A stretch of DNA of 60,722 nt from CAZADS01 sp964483985 (GCA_964483985.1 CAZADS010000068.1:1-60722); one strand, 5' to 3'; shown: positions 27,019-36,370, numbered from the stretch's first letter. Made by a program: numbers and translations. Notes: generated by a model not told the origin, from the sequence alone.

Positions 27019-27531
27019 TCAATTGTAACTCAATAAAGCAGTAAAAGGGAATATGAGTTGATTTCGTCCTTTTAAGGATGTGAGCTCTATTAGGCTCGTC
27101 CCACCTACTAGTTTAGCATTACTTTGAATTAATAAATCTCCGGCGGCGCGCATAGTTCCCCCTGTTGCGAGCAAATCATCTACTAATACTACCCGTTCAC
27201 CACCTTTGATTGCGTCTTCCTGAAGCTCAATCGTGTCGGTGCCATATTCAAGGTCGTAAGAAAGTTTATTAGTAACTCCAGGCAACTTTCCCTCCTTCCT
27301 GATCATTTGGAAACCAATTCCCAGAGATAATGCCAATGGTGCAGCGATTAAAAATCCTCGCGATTCTATTCCAATAAGCAAATCGGGCTTAAATTTTTGT
27401 ACTAAAATTGTAAGCTGGTTAATCGTTTTCTGCCATGCTTCAGCATCCCTAATTAATGTAGATATGTCATAAAACAGGACACCAGGTTTTGGAAAATTGG
27501 GTATGCGCCGAATGCATTCTTTTAATTCCAT
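27019..27531 (-). CDS. apt: Adenine phosphoribosyltransferase
   Basis: A 170-residue purine salvage enzyme converting adenine and PRPP to AMP. The PRPP-binding loop VVLVDDLLATGGTMRAA lies near residues 113-129. Other family segments are IRRIPNFPKPGVLFYDISTLIRD at the N-terminus and LLIGIESRGFLIAAPLALSLGIGFQMIRKEGKLPG in the middle. Length is standard (about 170-180). It is convergent with the thiolase gene and separated from the upstream aminotransferase by about 210 bp, so it probably has its own promoter. Confidence 0.95.
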   Translation of the reverse strand: MELKECIRRIPNFPKPGVLFYDISTLIRDAEAWQKTINQLTILVQKFKPDLLIGIESRGFLIAAPLALSLGIGFQMIRKEGKLPGVTNKLSYDLEYGTDTIELQEDAIKGGERVVLVDDLLATGGTMRAAGDLLIQSNAKLVGGTSLIELTSLKGRNQLIFPFTALLSYN

Positions 27532-27743
27532 AACTGATTGTTTCCAAATTAAAGATAAAGCATTTAAAATCTTTCTTTAGGAACAGTGTATTTGGAAATT
27601 CATTAGAATACTGCAGTCAATTTATTTTATCGCAAGAAGTCGTAATTCGTGATTTTGTTTTAAAATAAAAGCCCGAGGTTAGTCGTTCTAAAAGAATTTC
27701 AAAATAGTATTTCAAGAAGTTTATCCTATAAAGTAGCCCGTTT

Positions 27744-29048
27744 TTATTTAATAGCCTTTAACGTCTTAGCTAGAGCTTTTGCCATCGACTTCAATTCTTC
27801 TTTGGTATTAACAGTAGATAAAAATCCTGAACAACGTGGCGAAAGTATAAATCCGTAGTCTAGCATCTCACGGTGAACGAACTTTGATATTTTTTCTTCT
27901 TCGGGTGTTTTGTAAGCACTTCGGTAATCTATTAATGGACGAGTATGAAAGTGGAGTTGAAACATTGAGCCTACTCCAGTGATTTGTCCAGAATACCCTC
28001 CTTCTTTAAATGCTATCTCTAACTCACGTCTACAATATTCTCCCAAGTCTTCTAAAAAATTGTAGGCAGATGGTGTCATGATTTGCATTGTAGCCAATCC
28101 TGCTGCCATACTAACGGGGTTACCAGTGAAAGTGCCACTAGACGGGTTCAATGGACTTCCATTTTTTTGGCTGAAAACGGTCATCGCATCTTCAGTGCCA
28201 CATACTGCTCCAACGGGATAACCTCCACCAATAATTTTGGCGAGAGTAGTATAATCGGCTTTTATTGCATAACGGGATTGAGCACCATTATAAGCTAACC
28301 GAAAGGCAATCACTTCATCGACTATAATGAGAGCGCCAATATCTTGGGCTAGGTCTTGAATCATGGATAAATAAGAAGGCTCCATTTCGATCATGCCTAA
28401 ATTAGTAGGGACAGGATCAATAACAATTGCAGCAATAGAATCTGATTGCGCACGTAATAATCTCTCAGATTCTTCTAAACTGTTCATCGGGAGAACAATG
28501 GTATCTTCCAATATTGATTTTGGGGTTCCGAAGGCGTGCGGGATGGGTGTAGGGGTATTGCCCCAATTTTCAGGGGTAGATGCTAAGCTTACTTCCGCAT
28601 GATCATACATGCCGTGATAGGCACCCTCGATTTTAGCGATCCGAGGTCGATTAGTTCGGGCACGAGCAGCTTTTATGGCGATCATAATGGCTTCAGTGCC
28701 ACTATTACAGAATCGAACTTTTTCGACAGATTTGATTCGTTGGCAAAGTAATTCTGCTAATTGAATTTCGTTTTCAGTTGGCAGGGCAAAACATGATCCC
28801 TTTTCCAGCGTCGTTTTAACTGCATCTACTACTTTTGGATGCGCATGCCCGTGGATTAGTGAGGCAAAATTATTCATGAGGTCAAGTCGGAGGTGCCCAT
28901 CCACGTCTTCTATGTATCCTCGTTTTCCTCGTTTTGCGTAAATCGGATAGGGGTCTAACCAAGTCAAAAGCCGTGAAATTCCGTCTGGAAGCACCTGTTG
29001 CGCTCTAGCGAAAATAGCGGCTGAGTTGGAGTCAGTTGCGGGCCACAT
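27744..29048 (-). CDS. Class III aminotransferase, glutamate-1-semialdehyde aminomutase-like
   Basis: A 434-residue fold-type I PLP enzyme. Lys271 in LAKIIGGGYPVGAV is the cofactor lysine. Asp244 in IIVDEVIAFR contacts the PLP ring, and NSGTEAIMIAIKAARA and EGAYHGMYDH are the usual phosphate and ring-stacking segments. Overall pattern is closest to HemL-type aminomutases. Alphaproteobacteria normally make 5-aminolevulinate by the C4 (ALA synthase) route, so a heme role is doubtful and a related omega- or beta-amino acid transaminase or aminomutase is as likely. AAAGGGA precedes ATG 29048 with good spacing. Confidence 0.85.
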   Translation of the reverse strand: MWPATDSNSAAIFARAQQVLPDGISRLLTWLDPYPIYAKRGKRGYIEDVDGHLRLDLMNNFASLIHGHAHPKVVDAVKTTLEKGSCFALPTENEIQLAELLCQRIKSVEKVRFCNSGTEAIMIAIKAARARTNRPRIAKIEGAYHGMYDHAEVSLASTPENWGNTPTPIPHAFGTPKSILEDTIVLPMNSLEESERLLRAQSDSIAAIVIDPVPTNLGMIEMEPSYLSMIQDLAQDIGALIIVDEVIAFRLAYNGAQSRYAIKADYTTLAKIIGGGYPVGAVCGTEDAMTVFSQKNGSPLNPSSGTFTGNPVSMAAGLATMQIMTPSAYNFLEDLGEYCRRELEIAFKEGGYSGQITGVGSMFQLHFHTRPLIDYRSAYKTPEEEKISKFVHREMLDYGFILSPRCSGFLSTVNTKEELKSMAKALAKTLKAIK

Positions 29049-29157
29049 TTACTAAATCCCTTTTCAAACTTGCTTAAACGAAACAGAATATTTCATAATT
29101 ATATTCCTTTGATAGATTGAAAATCGATGAGCACACGTTTTAAGGACCTATTTCCTT

Positions 29158-30768
29158 CTACATAGCTTCAAAAAAATCATTGCCTTTGTCATCGACAACA
29201 ATAAAAGCCGGAAAATTTTCAACCTGGATACGCCAAATGGCCTCCATTCCTAGTTCAGGGTATTCCTCTACTTCTACTTTTTTAATGCTATTGAGAGCTA
29301 AAATAGCAGCTGCTCCACCTATGGATCCCAGATAAAAGCCACCATGTTTTTTGCATGCTAGACGAACCACCGGTGATCTATTGCCTTTAGCTAAGGTTAC
29401 GAAACTTGCACCAGCGGCCATGAACGGGTCTACATATGAGTCCATACGACCCGCTGTAGTCGGACCAAATGAACCAGACGCCATTCCGCTTGGCGTTTTA
29501 GCTGGGCCTGCGTAATAAATAGGATGTTGTTTGATATATTCAGGTAGGCCTTTTCCTAGATCTAATCGTTCCTTTAGTTTTGCATGGGCAATGTCGCGAG
29601 CAACAATCATTGGACCAGAAAGAGCAACCCGCGTTTTAATAGGATATTGACTCAACTGACGTCTGATATCAAACATTGGTTGGTTTAGATCTATTTCCAC
29701 TACTTCCTTTGAAACCTCCGATTCTAAGATTTCAGGAAGATATTTTGATGGTTCGGTTTCAAGTCGTTCTAAAAAGACTCCATCTTTTGTTATTTTTCCA
29801 AATGCTTGACGATCAGCCGAACAGGAAACACCAATCCCTATGGGGCATGATGCGCCGTGTCTTGGCAGTCGTATAACCCTTATATCATGGCAATAGTATT
29901 TTCCTCCAAATTGGGCACCAATCCCCATGTTTCGGGTCATTTCTAAAATTTTTTCCTCCCATTCTATATCTCGAAAAGCATGTCCTGTATCCCCACCTCG
30001 GGTAGGAAGATTATCTAAATATCGAATAGAGGCGAGCTTAACTGTTTTAAGATTGAATTCAGCAGAAGTACCTCCGATGACAACGGCTAAGTGATAAGGT
30101 GGACATGCCGCCGTCCCGAGTGTTCGTATTTTTTCATCTAGAAAGGTTTTAAGCGACTGAGGGTTTAAAACTGCTTTAGTTTCTTGAAATAAGAATGATT
30201 TGTTTGCAGATCCTCCTCCTTTTTGTATGAAAGCGAACTTATATTCATCTCCCGGTACTGCATAAAGTTCAATTTGGGCAGGAAGATTAGTTCCAGTATT
30301 TTTTTCGATAAACATGTCTATGGGAGCTAACTGGCTGTAGCGCAAATTATGGTTATTATAGGTGTTATATATGCCGCGTGATATGGCCTTTTCATCATTA
30401 AATCCTGTAAAAATATTTTGCCCTTTTTTTCCCATTACAATTGCTGTTCCCGTATCTTGACACATCGGGAGCACACCAGCAGCTGCAATGTTTGCATTCT
30501 TTAAAAGCTCCATCGCAACGAAATGGTCATTGGCGGATGCCTCTTTATCATCCAAAATAGCACGCAATTGGGAAAGATGAGAAGGACGAAGCAGGTGTGA
30601 TATATCTTTGAATGCTGTTTCCGCTAATATAGTTAGAGCTTCTGGTTCAATTTTTAACAATGTTTGATCGTCAACGGTCCTGCAGCTTACATTATCGCCG
30701 GAAACCTTTTTGTATTCTGTTGACTCTGGTCCGAGTGGAAGCAACTCACTGTACATGCTATCTAACAT
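29158..30768 (-). CDS. Class I fumarate hydratase (iron-sulfur)
   Basis: A 536-residue single-chain [4Fe-4S] fumarase of the FumA/FumB type, interconverting fumarate and malate in the TCA cycle. The N-terminal alpha region carries LPMCQDTGTAIVMGK, the first cluster cysteine. Further cysteines occur at TAACPPYHLAVVIGGTSAEF and IGVSCSADRQAFGKI. The C-terminal beta region has KTPSGMASGSFGPTTAGRMDSYVDPFMAAGASFVTLAKGNRS. Fused alpha+beta length is normal. AAGGGTC precedes ATG 30768. Class I enzymes are oxygen-sensitive; no class II fumC is in this window. Confidence 0.94.
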   Translation of the reverse strand: MLDSMYSELLPLGPESTEYKKVSGDNVSCRTVDDQTLLKIEPEALTILAETAFKDISHLLRPSHLSQLRAILDDKEASANDHFVAMELLKNANIAAAGVLPMCQDTGTAIVMGKKGQNIFTGFNDEKAISRGIYNTYNNHNLRYSQLAPIDMFIEKNTGTNLPAQIELYAVPGDEYKFAFIQKGGGSANKSFLFQETKAVLNPQSLKTFLDEKIRTLGTAACPPYHLAVVIGGTSAEFNLKTVKLASIRYLDNLPTRGGDTGHAFRDIEWEEKILEMTRNMGIGAQFGGKYYCHDIRVIRLPRHGASCPIGIGVSCSADRQAFGKITKDGVFLERLETEPSKYLPEILESEVSKEVVEIDLNQPMFDIRRQLSQYPIKTRVALSGPMIVARDIAHAKLKERLDLGKGLPEYIKQHPIYYAGPAKTPSGMASGSFGPTTAGRMDSYVDPFMAAGASFVTLAKGNRSPVVRLACKKHGGFYLGSIGGAAAILALNSIKKVEVEEYPELGMEAIWRIQVENFPAFIVVDDKGNDFFEAM

Positions 30769-30845
30769 AATTGACCCTTAATTCACTGATATTAATGATT
30801 TATTTTCTTTCTTTGATTATCTTTCTTTATCAGCTAAACCAGAAC

Positions 30846-31343
30846 TTATCGATTCTTTCTAAACTGATCGAGTGATATTACATCGTTGGTGGTCACATTT
30901 GACTTGGGTTCACCTGTTTCTTCGAGAGTATCCTCCGCAGTGTGTTCTTCTTTTTTCTTCGATGAATAAGTTTGCTTCTCTTCGAATGCTGAACCCCTGA
31001 ATTCCAATCCAAATTTAACAGACGGGTCGGCAAAACCAGTTATGGCGTCGAACGGGATTAATAGCCTCTCTCTTTCGTCGTTAAAACTTAATCTTACTTC
31101 GAAATCCTTTTCACGGATTTCTAGATTCCAAAATTGGTGCTGCAGAACTATTGTCATTTCATCTGGATATTTTTCTCTTAAGTATGATGGCACCTCGACA
31201 TCAGGGTAAGCCGTTTTGAATGTAATATAGAAGTGATGGTCCTCTCTTAAGCCATGTATGGAAACCTGGCGTAACGCGGTTCTAACAACTCCCAGTAATG
31301 CTTTCTCAACCCAAAGGTCATATTCAAATAGGTGTTCCGACAA
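30846..31343 (-). CDS. sspB: ClpXP adaptor SspB (alpha type)
   Basis: A 165-residue adaptor that hands ssrA-tagged proteins to the ClpXP protease. The substrate-binding domain spans about 1-115 (LREDHHFYITFKTAYPDVEVPSYLREKYPDEMTIVLQHQFWNLEI). An acidic, disordered linker (about 117-150) leads to the ClpX-binding tail ending ISLDQFRKNR. That C-terminal module is the expected XB motif. The start is TTG 31343 with ACGGAG upstream. It is encoded immediately downstream of the tmRNA gene on the same strand, pairing the tag-maker with the tag-reader. Confidence 0.92.
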   Translation of the reverse strand: MSEHLFEYDLWVEKALLGVVRTALRQVSIHGLREDHHFYITFKTAYPDVEVPSYLREKYPDEMTIVLQHQFWNLEIREKDFEVRLSFNDERERLLIPFDAITGFADPSVKFGLEFRGSAFEEKQTYSSKKKEEHTAEDTLEETGEPKSNVTTNDVISLDQFRKNR

Positions 31344-31379
31344 TTTATTTTCTCCGTTTAAAGTTCGGTCACCAAACAG

Positions 31380-31690
31380 TTACTAAGTGGGGCGCTTCTG
31401 TTGGCAGGTGCGCCCCCAACCCCGCCATGGGGAGCGAACCCCATGGGCTTAATTGAAGCTACCTGACTGCTTACGCAGCGAGGCGTGCCTCCGCATAGTT
31501 GTCATTCGCAACTACATTTCGGCCCGATAACGGTGGTACCATGCCGAGCAAAAGTCACGCCTTTACTACGCACGTCGATCCTATTTCGCCCCCACAAACA
31601 TTTATACAGATTGGTGGAGGCGCCGGGTACTGCCCCCGGGTCCGTAACGCTTATTTCACGCACCATTTATCGCTATAGTCGGTAAACCGA
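31380..31690 (-). ncRNA. ssrA: Two-piece (circularly permuted) tmRNA
   Basis: Transcribed leftward. The acceptor piece comes first and ends GGCGCCTCCACCA at 31612. After an 18-nt intervening loop (31594-31611), the coding piece begins GGGGGCGAAATAGGATCG at 31593. GGGGGCG pairs with CGCCTCC to form the acceptor stem, including the G3-U70 wobble read by alanyl-tRNA synthetase. The T-arm is GACCCGGGGGCAGTACCCGG. The tag frame at 31471-31509 encodes ANDNYAEARLAA then TAA. A GC-rich hairpin, GGGGCGC/GCGCCCC (about 31389-31417), closes the coding piece. Permuted genes of this form are typical of alphaproteobacteria. Outer ends are approximate. Confidence 0.95.
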
Positions 31691-31768
31691 CATCTAAGAG
31701 TATAAACTTTTACTGCTGTTTGAAAAAGGCCTGCATTACGAAAGAATAAATTTGTTTGAAAAATTACA

Positions 31769-33379
31769 TCATAGCCAAGCTGTCACACGCTCTTTAGTTT
31801 TCTGAAAGACACTTTCCCAGTCATCTGCTTTGGCTGGATAAACACGCTCAATTTTGTTTAAAATTGCGTCGCGTCCGTTGATCATGGGTGTCCAATCGAT
31901 ATTTCTACTTACTATTATTGTTGGAGTTCCTACCGCAGCAGATAAATTTGCTGTAGTTGTGGATGGCGATACCACCCCTCGCAGTACACTTAATATCGCT
32001 GCCAATTGGTCCAGATCGTTCCTAAGGTCGACATCATTTAATTTTAATAGTTCGATCCCGAATTTCCTTAATACAAATTCACGATCTTCTTTATCATCAT
32101 CGAACTGAAGGCTAAGAAAACAAGCCCCTTCTAGCTTAATAATCGGCTCAAATCGTTCAATAGAAGGATAAAAGTGTTGTCGGTCTGGAGAAAACAAACC
32201 ACTGCGCCAAAAAAGCCCTATAACAGGTTTATAGTTAGACAGAAGTGCTATTTTATTTCGCCAATAATTGACATGCTCGTTGTCGGGGTACAAATATCCA
32301 AAAGGAGCTACAGGAAAAGAATGATTTTCTTGAAAAAGCATCGGTAAGCTGGCTAAATTAACGTAAAAATCCGGATAATTTTCATCTTTTTTCACCCAGT
32401 TGTAGTTGAATATGGGCCTCTTATTGATGAGTCTTCTTGAAAAAGAATGGACTCTAGCCTTTGGAAAAGTTCGCCTGAAAAGCCGGATTAAACGCGGGTC
32501 TGTTTCAATGGTTACACTGTTTGCAGTTGAGTAAAGCTTTTTGATGTATGGACCGAAAAAAAATTGATCACCCAATCCCTGCTCACTACAAACCAATATA
32601 TTCTTTCCGTTTATGGGTTCGCCCGACCAAAGCGGTATATTTATATGCCTTTTGGGCGAATCAGGTATGCCTTGTCCCAAACGAGCTTCATGAGCCTTCC
32701 AACCTTCATCAAATCTCTTCAAAACTAATAAAGCGAACGCACGGTTTAACTTTAGCTGATCGGATTCTGGTTTTAATTTTAAAGCTTTTTCTATGTAAAG
32801 AAGAGCCTCTTCATGGCGTTGAAGTTCTGATAGTGATTCAGCAATATTTGCAAAAGCGTTTCCGTTTAGAGGATCAAGGACTCGGAGTAAGTAATTAAAA
32901 GTAACCGCACTCGTATAGTATCCCGCTGCGTGACAAATATTAGCGTATTCACTGATTAATAAGGAGTTATTAGGCAATTGAACTAAATAGCTTTTGAGTA
33001 AAGTGATAGCATTTTTTGTTTTGCCGCTTTCTCGCCATACTTGGGATAGTCCAACTACGGCGATAATCGCTCCGGGGGCTAAATCAAGTGTTGATAAAAA
33101 GTAGGATTCAGATTCATCTCGTCGCCCCGCCAACTGTAAAGATAATGCTAATTGAAGGCTTATTCTCGAATCTGTGGAATCTTCTTTTAGGAGTTGTTGC
33201 AGGAGAAGGATGGCTTCTCCAAATCGCTCTCTTTCACATAAATTTTGAGCAGATTTCAAACGGTGATTCGCAAATTCACATCTAATATTATGCTGTTTTG
33301 ATGCTAAGACAAAGTTAGGCTGCTCCTGTTTTATACTATATTCAAATTCGGTCATTTTATTTTTATCGAAACTTGGCAT
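31769..33379 (-). CDS. TPR protein with glycosyltransferase-9-like C-terminal domain
   Basis: A 536-residue protein with no signal peptide. About residues 38-235 form tetratricopeptide repeats, e.g. FGEAILLLQQLLKEDSTDSRISLQLALSLQLAGRRDESESYF and HEEALLYIEKALKLKPESDQLKLNRAFALLVLKRFDEGWKAHEARL. The rest resembles heptosyltransferase-like domains: LWSGEPINGKNILVCSEQGLGDQFFFGPYIKKL, then PVIGLFWRSGLFSPDRQ and SVLRGVVSPSTTTANLSAAVGTPTIIV. Such fusions occur near polysaccharide or flagellin glycosylation genes, but here it stands alone. AGGAGCAGGGA precedes the ATG. Glycosyl donor and acceptor are unknown, and enzymatic activity is an inference. Confidence 0.8.
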   Translation of the reverse strand: MPSFDKNKMTEFEYSIKQEQPNFVLASKQHNIRCEFANHRLKSAQNLCERERFGEAILLLQQLLKEDSTDSRISLQLALSLQLAGRRDESESYFLSTLDLAPGAIIAVVGLSQVWRESGKTKNAITLLKSYLVQLPNNSLLISEYANICHAAGYYTSAVTFNYLLRVLDPLNGNAFANIAESLSELQRHEEALLYIEKALKLKPESDQLKLNRAFALLVLKRFDEGWKAHEARLGQGIPDSPKRHINIPLWSGEPINGKNILVCSEQGLGDQFFFGPYIKKLYSTANSVTIETDPRLIRLFRRTFPKARVHSFSRRLINKRPIFNYNWVKKDENYPDFYVNLASLPMLFQENHSFPVAPFGYLYPDNEHVNYWRNKIALLSNYKPVIGLFWRSGLFSPDRQHFYPSIERFEPIIKLEGACFLSLQFDDDKEDREFVLRKFGIELLKLNDVDLRNDLDQLAAILSVLRGVVSPSTTTANLSAAVGTPTIIVSRNIDWTPMINGRDAILNKIERVYPAKADDWESVFQKTKERVTAWL

Positions 33380-33798
33380 TCCCTGCTCCTAAAATACCGC
33401 ATAAAAAAGACGATGCAAGCTAGATGCCAAACAATAAGGGATATGGAAGCTTTTAAAAATAGTTTGAAAATTCCTTTAAACTACTAAAAAAATAATATAA
33501 AATCTCTTTCTGTGGGATTGATAATTTTGTTTTTTGATAGCACTTCCATTTATCCGGTAGGCACAAGTTATTGTTCATATAGAAATGAAAATATAGTCCC
33601 AGTTTACTGAAAATTTGGCAGATTGAACTACATTTTTGCAACTCTCCTAAAAAAAATAAGTTGTTTGCCTTTAGTTTTGGCGTTCCAATAATATATATTC
33701 CTATTAGGAACTGTAGAGGGTGAGGTTTTGTGCATATTCTACGGATTAAGCGTGTTTGTTTCAGCGTTTTTTAGAGATTAAGGCGAAGTTTTATCCAA
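33380..33798. other. 419-bp AT-rich gap between divergent genes
   Basis: Very AT-rich. A 62-codon minus-strand frame (33453-33641) has a composition typical of noncoding DNA (many Lys, Phe, Tyr, Ser) and no ribosome-binding site. A small hairpin AGTTTG...AAACT lies near 33460-33485. Promoters of the TPR gene and of thyA must be here; I cannot place them reliably. Confidence 0.5.
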
Positions 33799-34593
33799 AT
33801 GAGACAATATCTTGATTTGTTGGAATACGTTTTAACAAAAGGTGTTAAAAAAGAAGATCGTACGGGCGTTGGAACACGTTCTGTTTTTGGTTACCAAATG
33901 CGTTTTGATTTAAAGGAAGGATTCCCACTCTTAACCACTAAACGGCTTCATCTGAAATCAATTATTTACGAACTTATTTGGTTTCTTAAAGGGGATACGA
34001 ATGTTAGGTTTTTGCAGGAAAATGGTGTCAATATTTGGAATGAATGGGCTGATCTAAAAGGTGAACTCGGCCCTATATATGGCGAACAATGGCGGTCGTG
34101 GTCTTCTGGAACCGGTAAAGGTATCGACCAGATTTCAAATTTAATTAAAGATATTAATTCCACCCCATTTTCTCGTCGTTTAATTGTTACAGCATGGAAT
34201 CCGGGCGATCTTAATCGAATGGCCTTGGCTCCTTGCCATTGTCTTTTTCAATTTTATGTGGCGGACGGTAAATTGTCGTGTCAGCTTTATCAACGCAGCG
34301 CAGATATATTTCTAGGAGTTCCATTTAACATTGCCTCTTATGCCTTGTTAACTATGATGATCGCGCAGGTAACCAATTTAATTCCAGGTGAATTTATTCA
34401 TACACTTGGAGACGCACATTTGTATAATAATCATATAGAGCAAGCCCGCGTCCAGCTTGTTCGTATTCCGAGAAATCTTCCAGAAATGATCTTAGATCCT
34501 TCTTTTAGAGACATTTTTGCGTTTTCATATGATGGATTTAAATTGTCAGGCTACAACCCATATCCCCATATTTCTGCACAGGTGGCTGTTTGA
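33799..34593 (+). CDS. thyA: Thymidylate synthase
   Basis: A 264-residue folate-dependent enzyme that methylates dUMP to dTMP. Catalytic Cys146 lies in LAPCHCLFQFY. RTGVGTRSVFGYQMRFDL and PLLTTKRLHLKSIIYELIWFLKGDTN form the N-terminal substrate region, and SCQLYQRSADIFLGVPFNIASYALL the folate and nucleotide region. Length equals that of the E. coli enzyme (264). It overlaps or abuts folA, which regenerates the tetrahydrofolate it oxidises. Confidence 0.97.
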   Translation: MRQYLDLLEYVLTKGVKKEDRTGVGTRSVFGYQMRFDLKEGFPLLTTKRLHLKSIIYELIWFLKGDTNVRFLQENGVNIWNEWADLKGELGPIYGEQWRSWSSGTGKGIDQISNLIKDINSTPFSRRLIVTAWNPGDLNRMALAPCHCLFQFYVADGKLSCQLYQRSADIFLGVPFNIASYALLTMMIAQVTNLIPGEFIHTLGDAHLYNNHIEQARVQLVRIPRNLPEMILDPSFRDIFAFSYDGFKLSGYNPYPHISAQVAV

Positions 34594-34604
34594 AGGTAAG
34601 ACAG

Positions 34605-35141
34605 ATGCTTAATGGTATAAATCCTTCACTCGTTATAGTTGTTGCCGTTGCGGACAACGGGGTGATTGGGAAAGCTGGGGAACTGCCCTGGCATTTGTCT
34701 GATGATTTAAAACGCGTGAAAACTTTAACCCTTGGAAAACCGTTAATTATGGGCCGACGGACCTATGAATCGATAGGGCGTCCGTTACCTGGCAGGAAAA
34801 CGATTGTCATAACCCAGAGATCCTATGCGACAGAATTTATGGGAGTGTCTGTTTGTCAATCCTTTCAAACCGCCTACGATTTGGCACTAAAGATGGCGAT
34901 GGAAATGAATTCAGAGGAGATTATAGCTTTTGGCGGCACACGAATATACCGTGATGCGATACCTCTCGCTTCTAGAATTTATAAAACCGAAATACATTTC
35001 AATCCAGCAGGTGACGCTTGGTTTCCTAAAATTAATCAACAACATTGGCGAGAAATCAAAAGATGCAGATTTAGTTCTAAAGGAGGGGACCGAATTTCGT
35101 ACAGTTTTGTAACATTAGAAAGGATTGTTCCGCGTAGTTGA
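34605..35141 (+). CDS. folA: Dihydrofolate reductase
   Basis: A 178-residue NADPH-dependent reductase of dihydrofolate. Family landmarks are VIVVAVADNGVIGKAGELPWHLSDDLKRVKTLTLGKPLIMGRRTYESIGRPLPGRKTIVITQ, which holds the conserved Trp and the active-site acid (DD) of the folate pocket, and EEIIAFGGTRIYRDAIPLA for the cofactor. I prefer ATG 34605 (AAGGT 8 nt upstream). A TTG at 34590 overlapping the thyA stop is the alternative and would add five residues. Downstream of thyA in one operon, it is functionally coupled to it. Confidence 0.94.
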   Translation: MLNGINPSLVIVVAVADNGVIGKAGELPWHLSDDLKRVKTLTLGKPLIMGRRTYESIGRPLPGRKTIVITQRSYATEFMGVSVCQSFQTAYDLALKMAMEMNSEEIIAFGGTRIYRDAIPLASRIYKTEIHFNPAGDAWFPKINQQHWREIKRCRFSSKGGDRISYSFVTLERIVPRS

Positions 35142-35236
35142 ATTAACAATCGCTATAATTAACCAATATGCCTTCCATTTTTTCGGAGCATTTAGTATTG
35201 GAAATAATTATTTTTGATTGGCGGATCTTTTAGAGT

Positions 35237-36370
35237 TTACGATATCTTTATTCGTGGAGCCTCGCGGCGACCAAAATTTTTTTCAGAGTCGATTTTAAGA
35301 CTGATTTTGTCCGCTATTTCTCTATATATGCCAGCATGAGGGCCATCAGGTTGTTTGACCACAATGGGAGTTCCTGCGTCCGAAGTCTGTCTAATATCAA
35401 TATGCAATGGTATCTCTCCAAGAAAGTCTACACCTAAATTGTCCGCCTCTTTTCGTGCTCCACCGTGTCCAAATATATCGTTTTGGCTTCCGCAATTAGG
35501 GCAAATAAACGTGCTCATGTTTTCTATTATACCTAAAACTGGGACATCCACTTTACGAAACATATTAAGACCCTTTCTAGCGTCCAATAGAGCGATATCC
35601 TGCGGCGTGGAAATGATCACAGCACCTGCTAATGGAACGCGCTGAGACATTGTTAGTTGTGCATCGCCTGTTCCAGGTGGCATATCAACCACCATTACAT
35701 CTAGCTGACCCCACTCTACATCCCTCAGCATCTGTTCGAGTGCGCTCATCACCATCGGTCCTCTCCAAATTGTCGGAGAGTCCTCTGGCACTAAAAATCC
35801 AATTGACATGCATTTCAATCCATATCTTTCCAGGGGTTGTAACACCTTGCCATCTTTACTACTTGGTTTATCGGTAATTCCCATCATTCTTGGAATAGAG
35901 GGGCCATAAATATCGGCATCCAACATTCCTACGCTCAGGCCTGATCTAGCCATGCTCATAGCAAGATTGATGGCGGTAGTTGACTTTCCGACGCCGCCTT
36001 TTCCAGATGCAACAGCTATTATCGATTTTACCTCCGGCGCTAGCACCTGTTTTGCCATACGGCTATTTTCTGGAGTTTTTGGTGCTGGAGATAGGGCACT
36101 CTCTCCCCCGCTTTCATTCGTTTTATGTGCTGTAAGCACTGCCGTAACGGAAGTTACTCCCGGGAGTTTATAAACGGCGTTCTCTGCGGCTTTTCTTAAG
36201 GGTTCTAGATAAGGACCTCGTTTAGGTTCTACCTCTATTGAAAAACCGATGTTTCCGTCTTTAATAATTAATCCTTTTACTAGGCTAAGAGAAATTATAT
36301 CCTGTTCTTGTTCAGGATCTCGAACTGAACGGAGTGCTTCAAAAATTTGTGCCTCAGTGACTAGTGTCAT
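35237..36370 (-). CDS. mrp: Mrp/ApbC-family iron-sulfur cluster carrier ATPase
   Basis: A 377-residue P-loop ATPase of the Mrp/NBP35 group that carries or transfers Fe-S clusters. An N-terminal MIP18/DUF59 domain (about 5-85) contains SVRDPEQEQDIISLSLVKGL. A low-complexity linker leads to the deviant Walker A GKGGVGKS (123-130). LDADIYGPSIPRMMG and VVDMPPGTGDAQLT follow, and FICPNCGS supplies the CxxC that binds the cluster. It diverges from hflK across about 160 bp. Confidence 0.92.
   Translation of the reverse strand: MTLVTEAQIFEALRSVRDPEQEQDIISLSLVKGLIIKDGNIGFSIEVEPKRGPYLEPLRKAAENAVYKLPGVTSVTAVLTAHKTNESGGESALSPAPKTPENSRMAKQVLAPEVKSIIAVASGKGGVGKSTTAINLAMSMARSGLSVGMLDADIYGPSIPRMMGITDKPSSKDGKVLQPLERYGLKCMSIGFLVPEDSPTIWRGPMVMSALEQMLRDVEWGQLDVMVVDMPPGTGDAQLTMSQRVPLAGAVIISTPQDIALLDARKGLNMFRKVDVPVLGIIENMSTFICPNCGSQNDIFGHGGARKEADNLGVDFLGEIPLHIDIRQTSDAGTPIVVKQPDGPHAGIYREIADKISLKIDSEKNFGRREAPRIKIS

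Noticed and set aside
27744..29048. Naming the class III aminotransferase hemL
   Set aside because: The sequence is HemL-like, but the C4 heme pathway is expected in this class and no heme genes are near.
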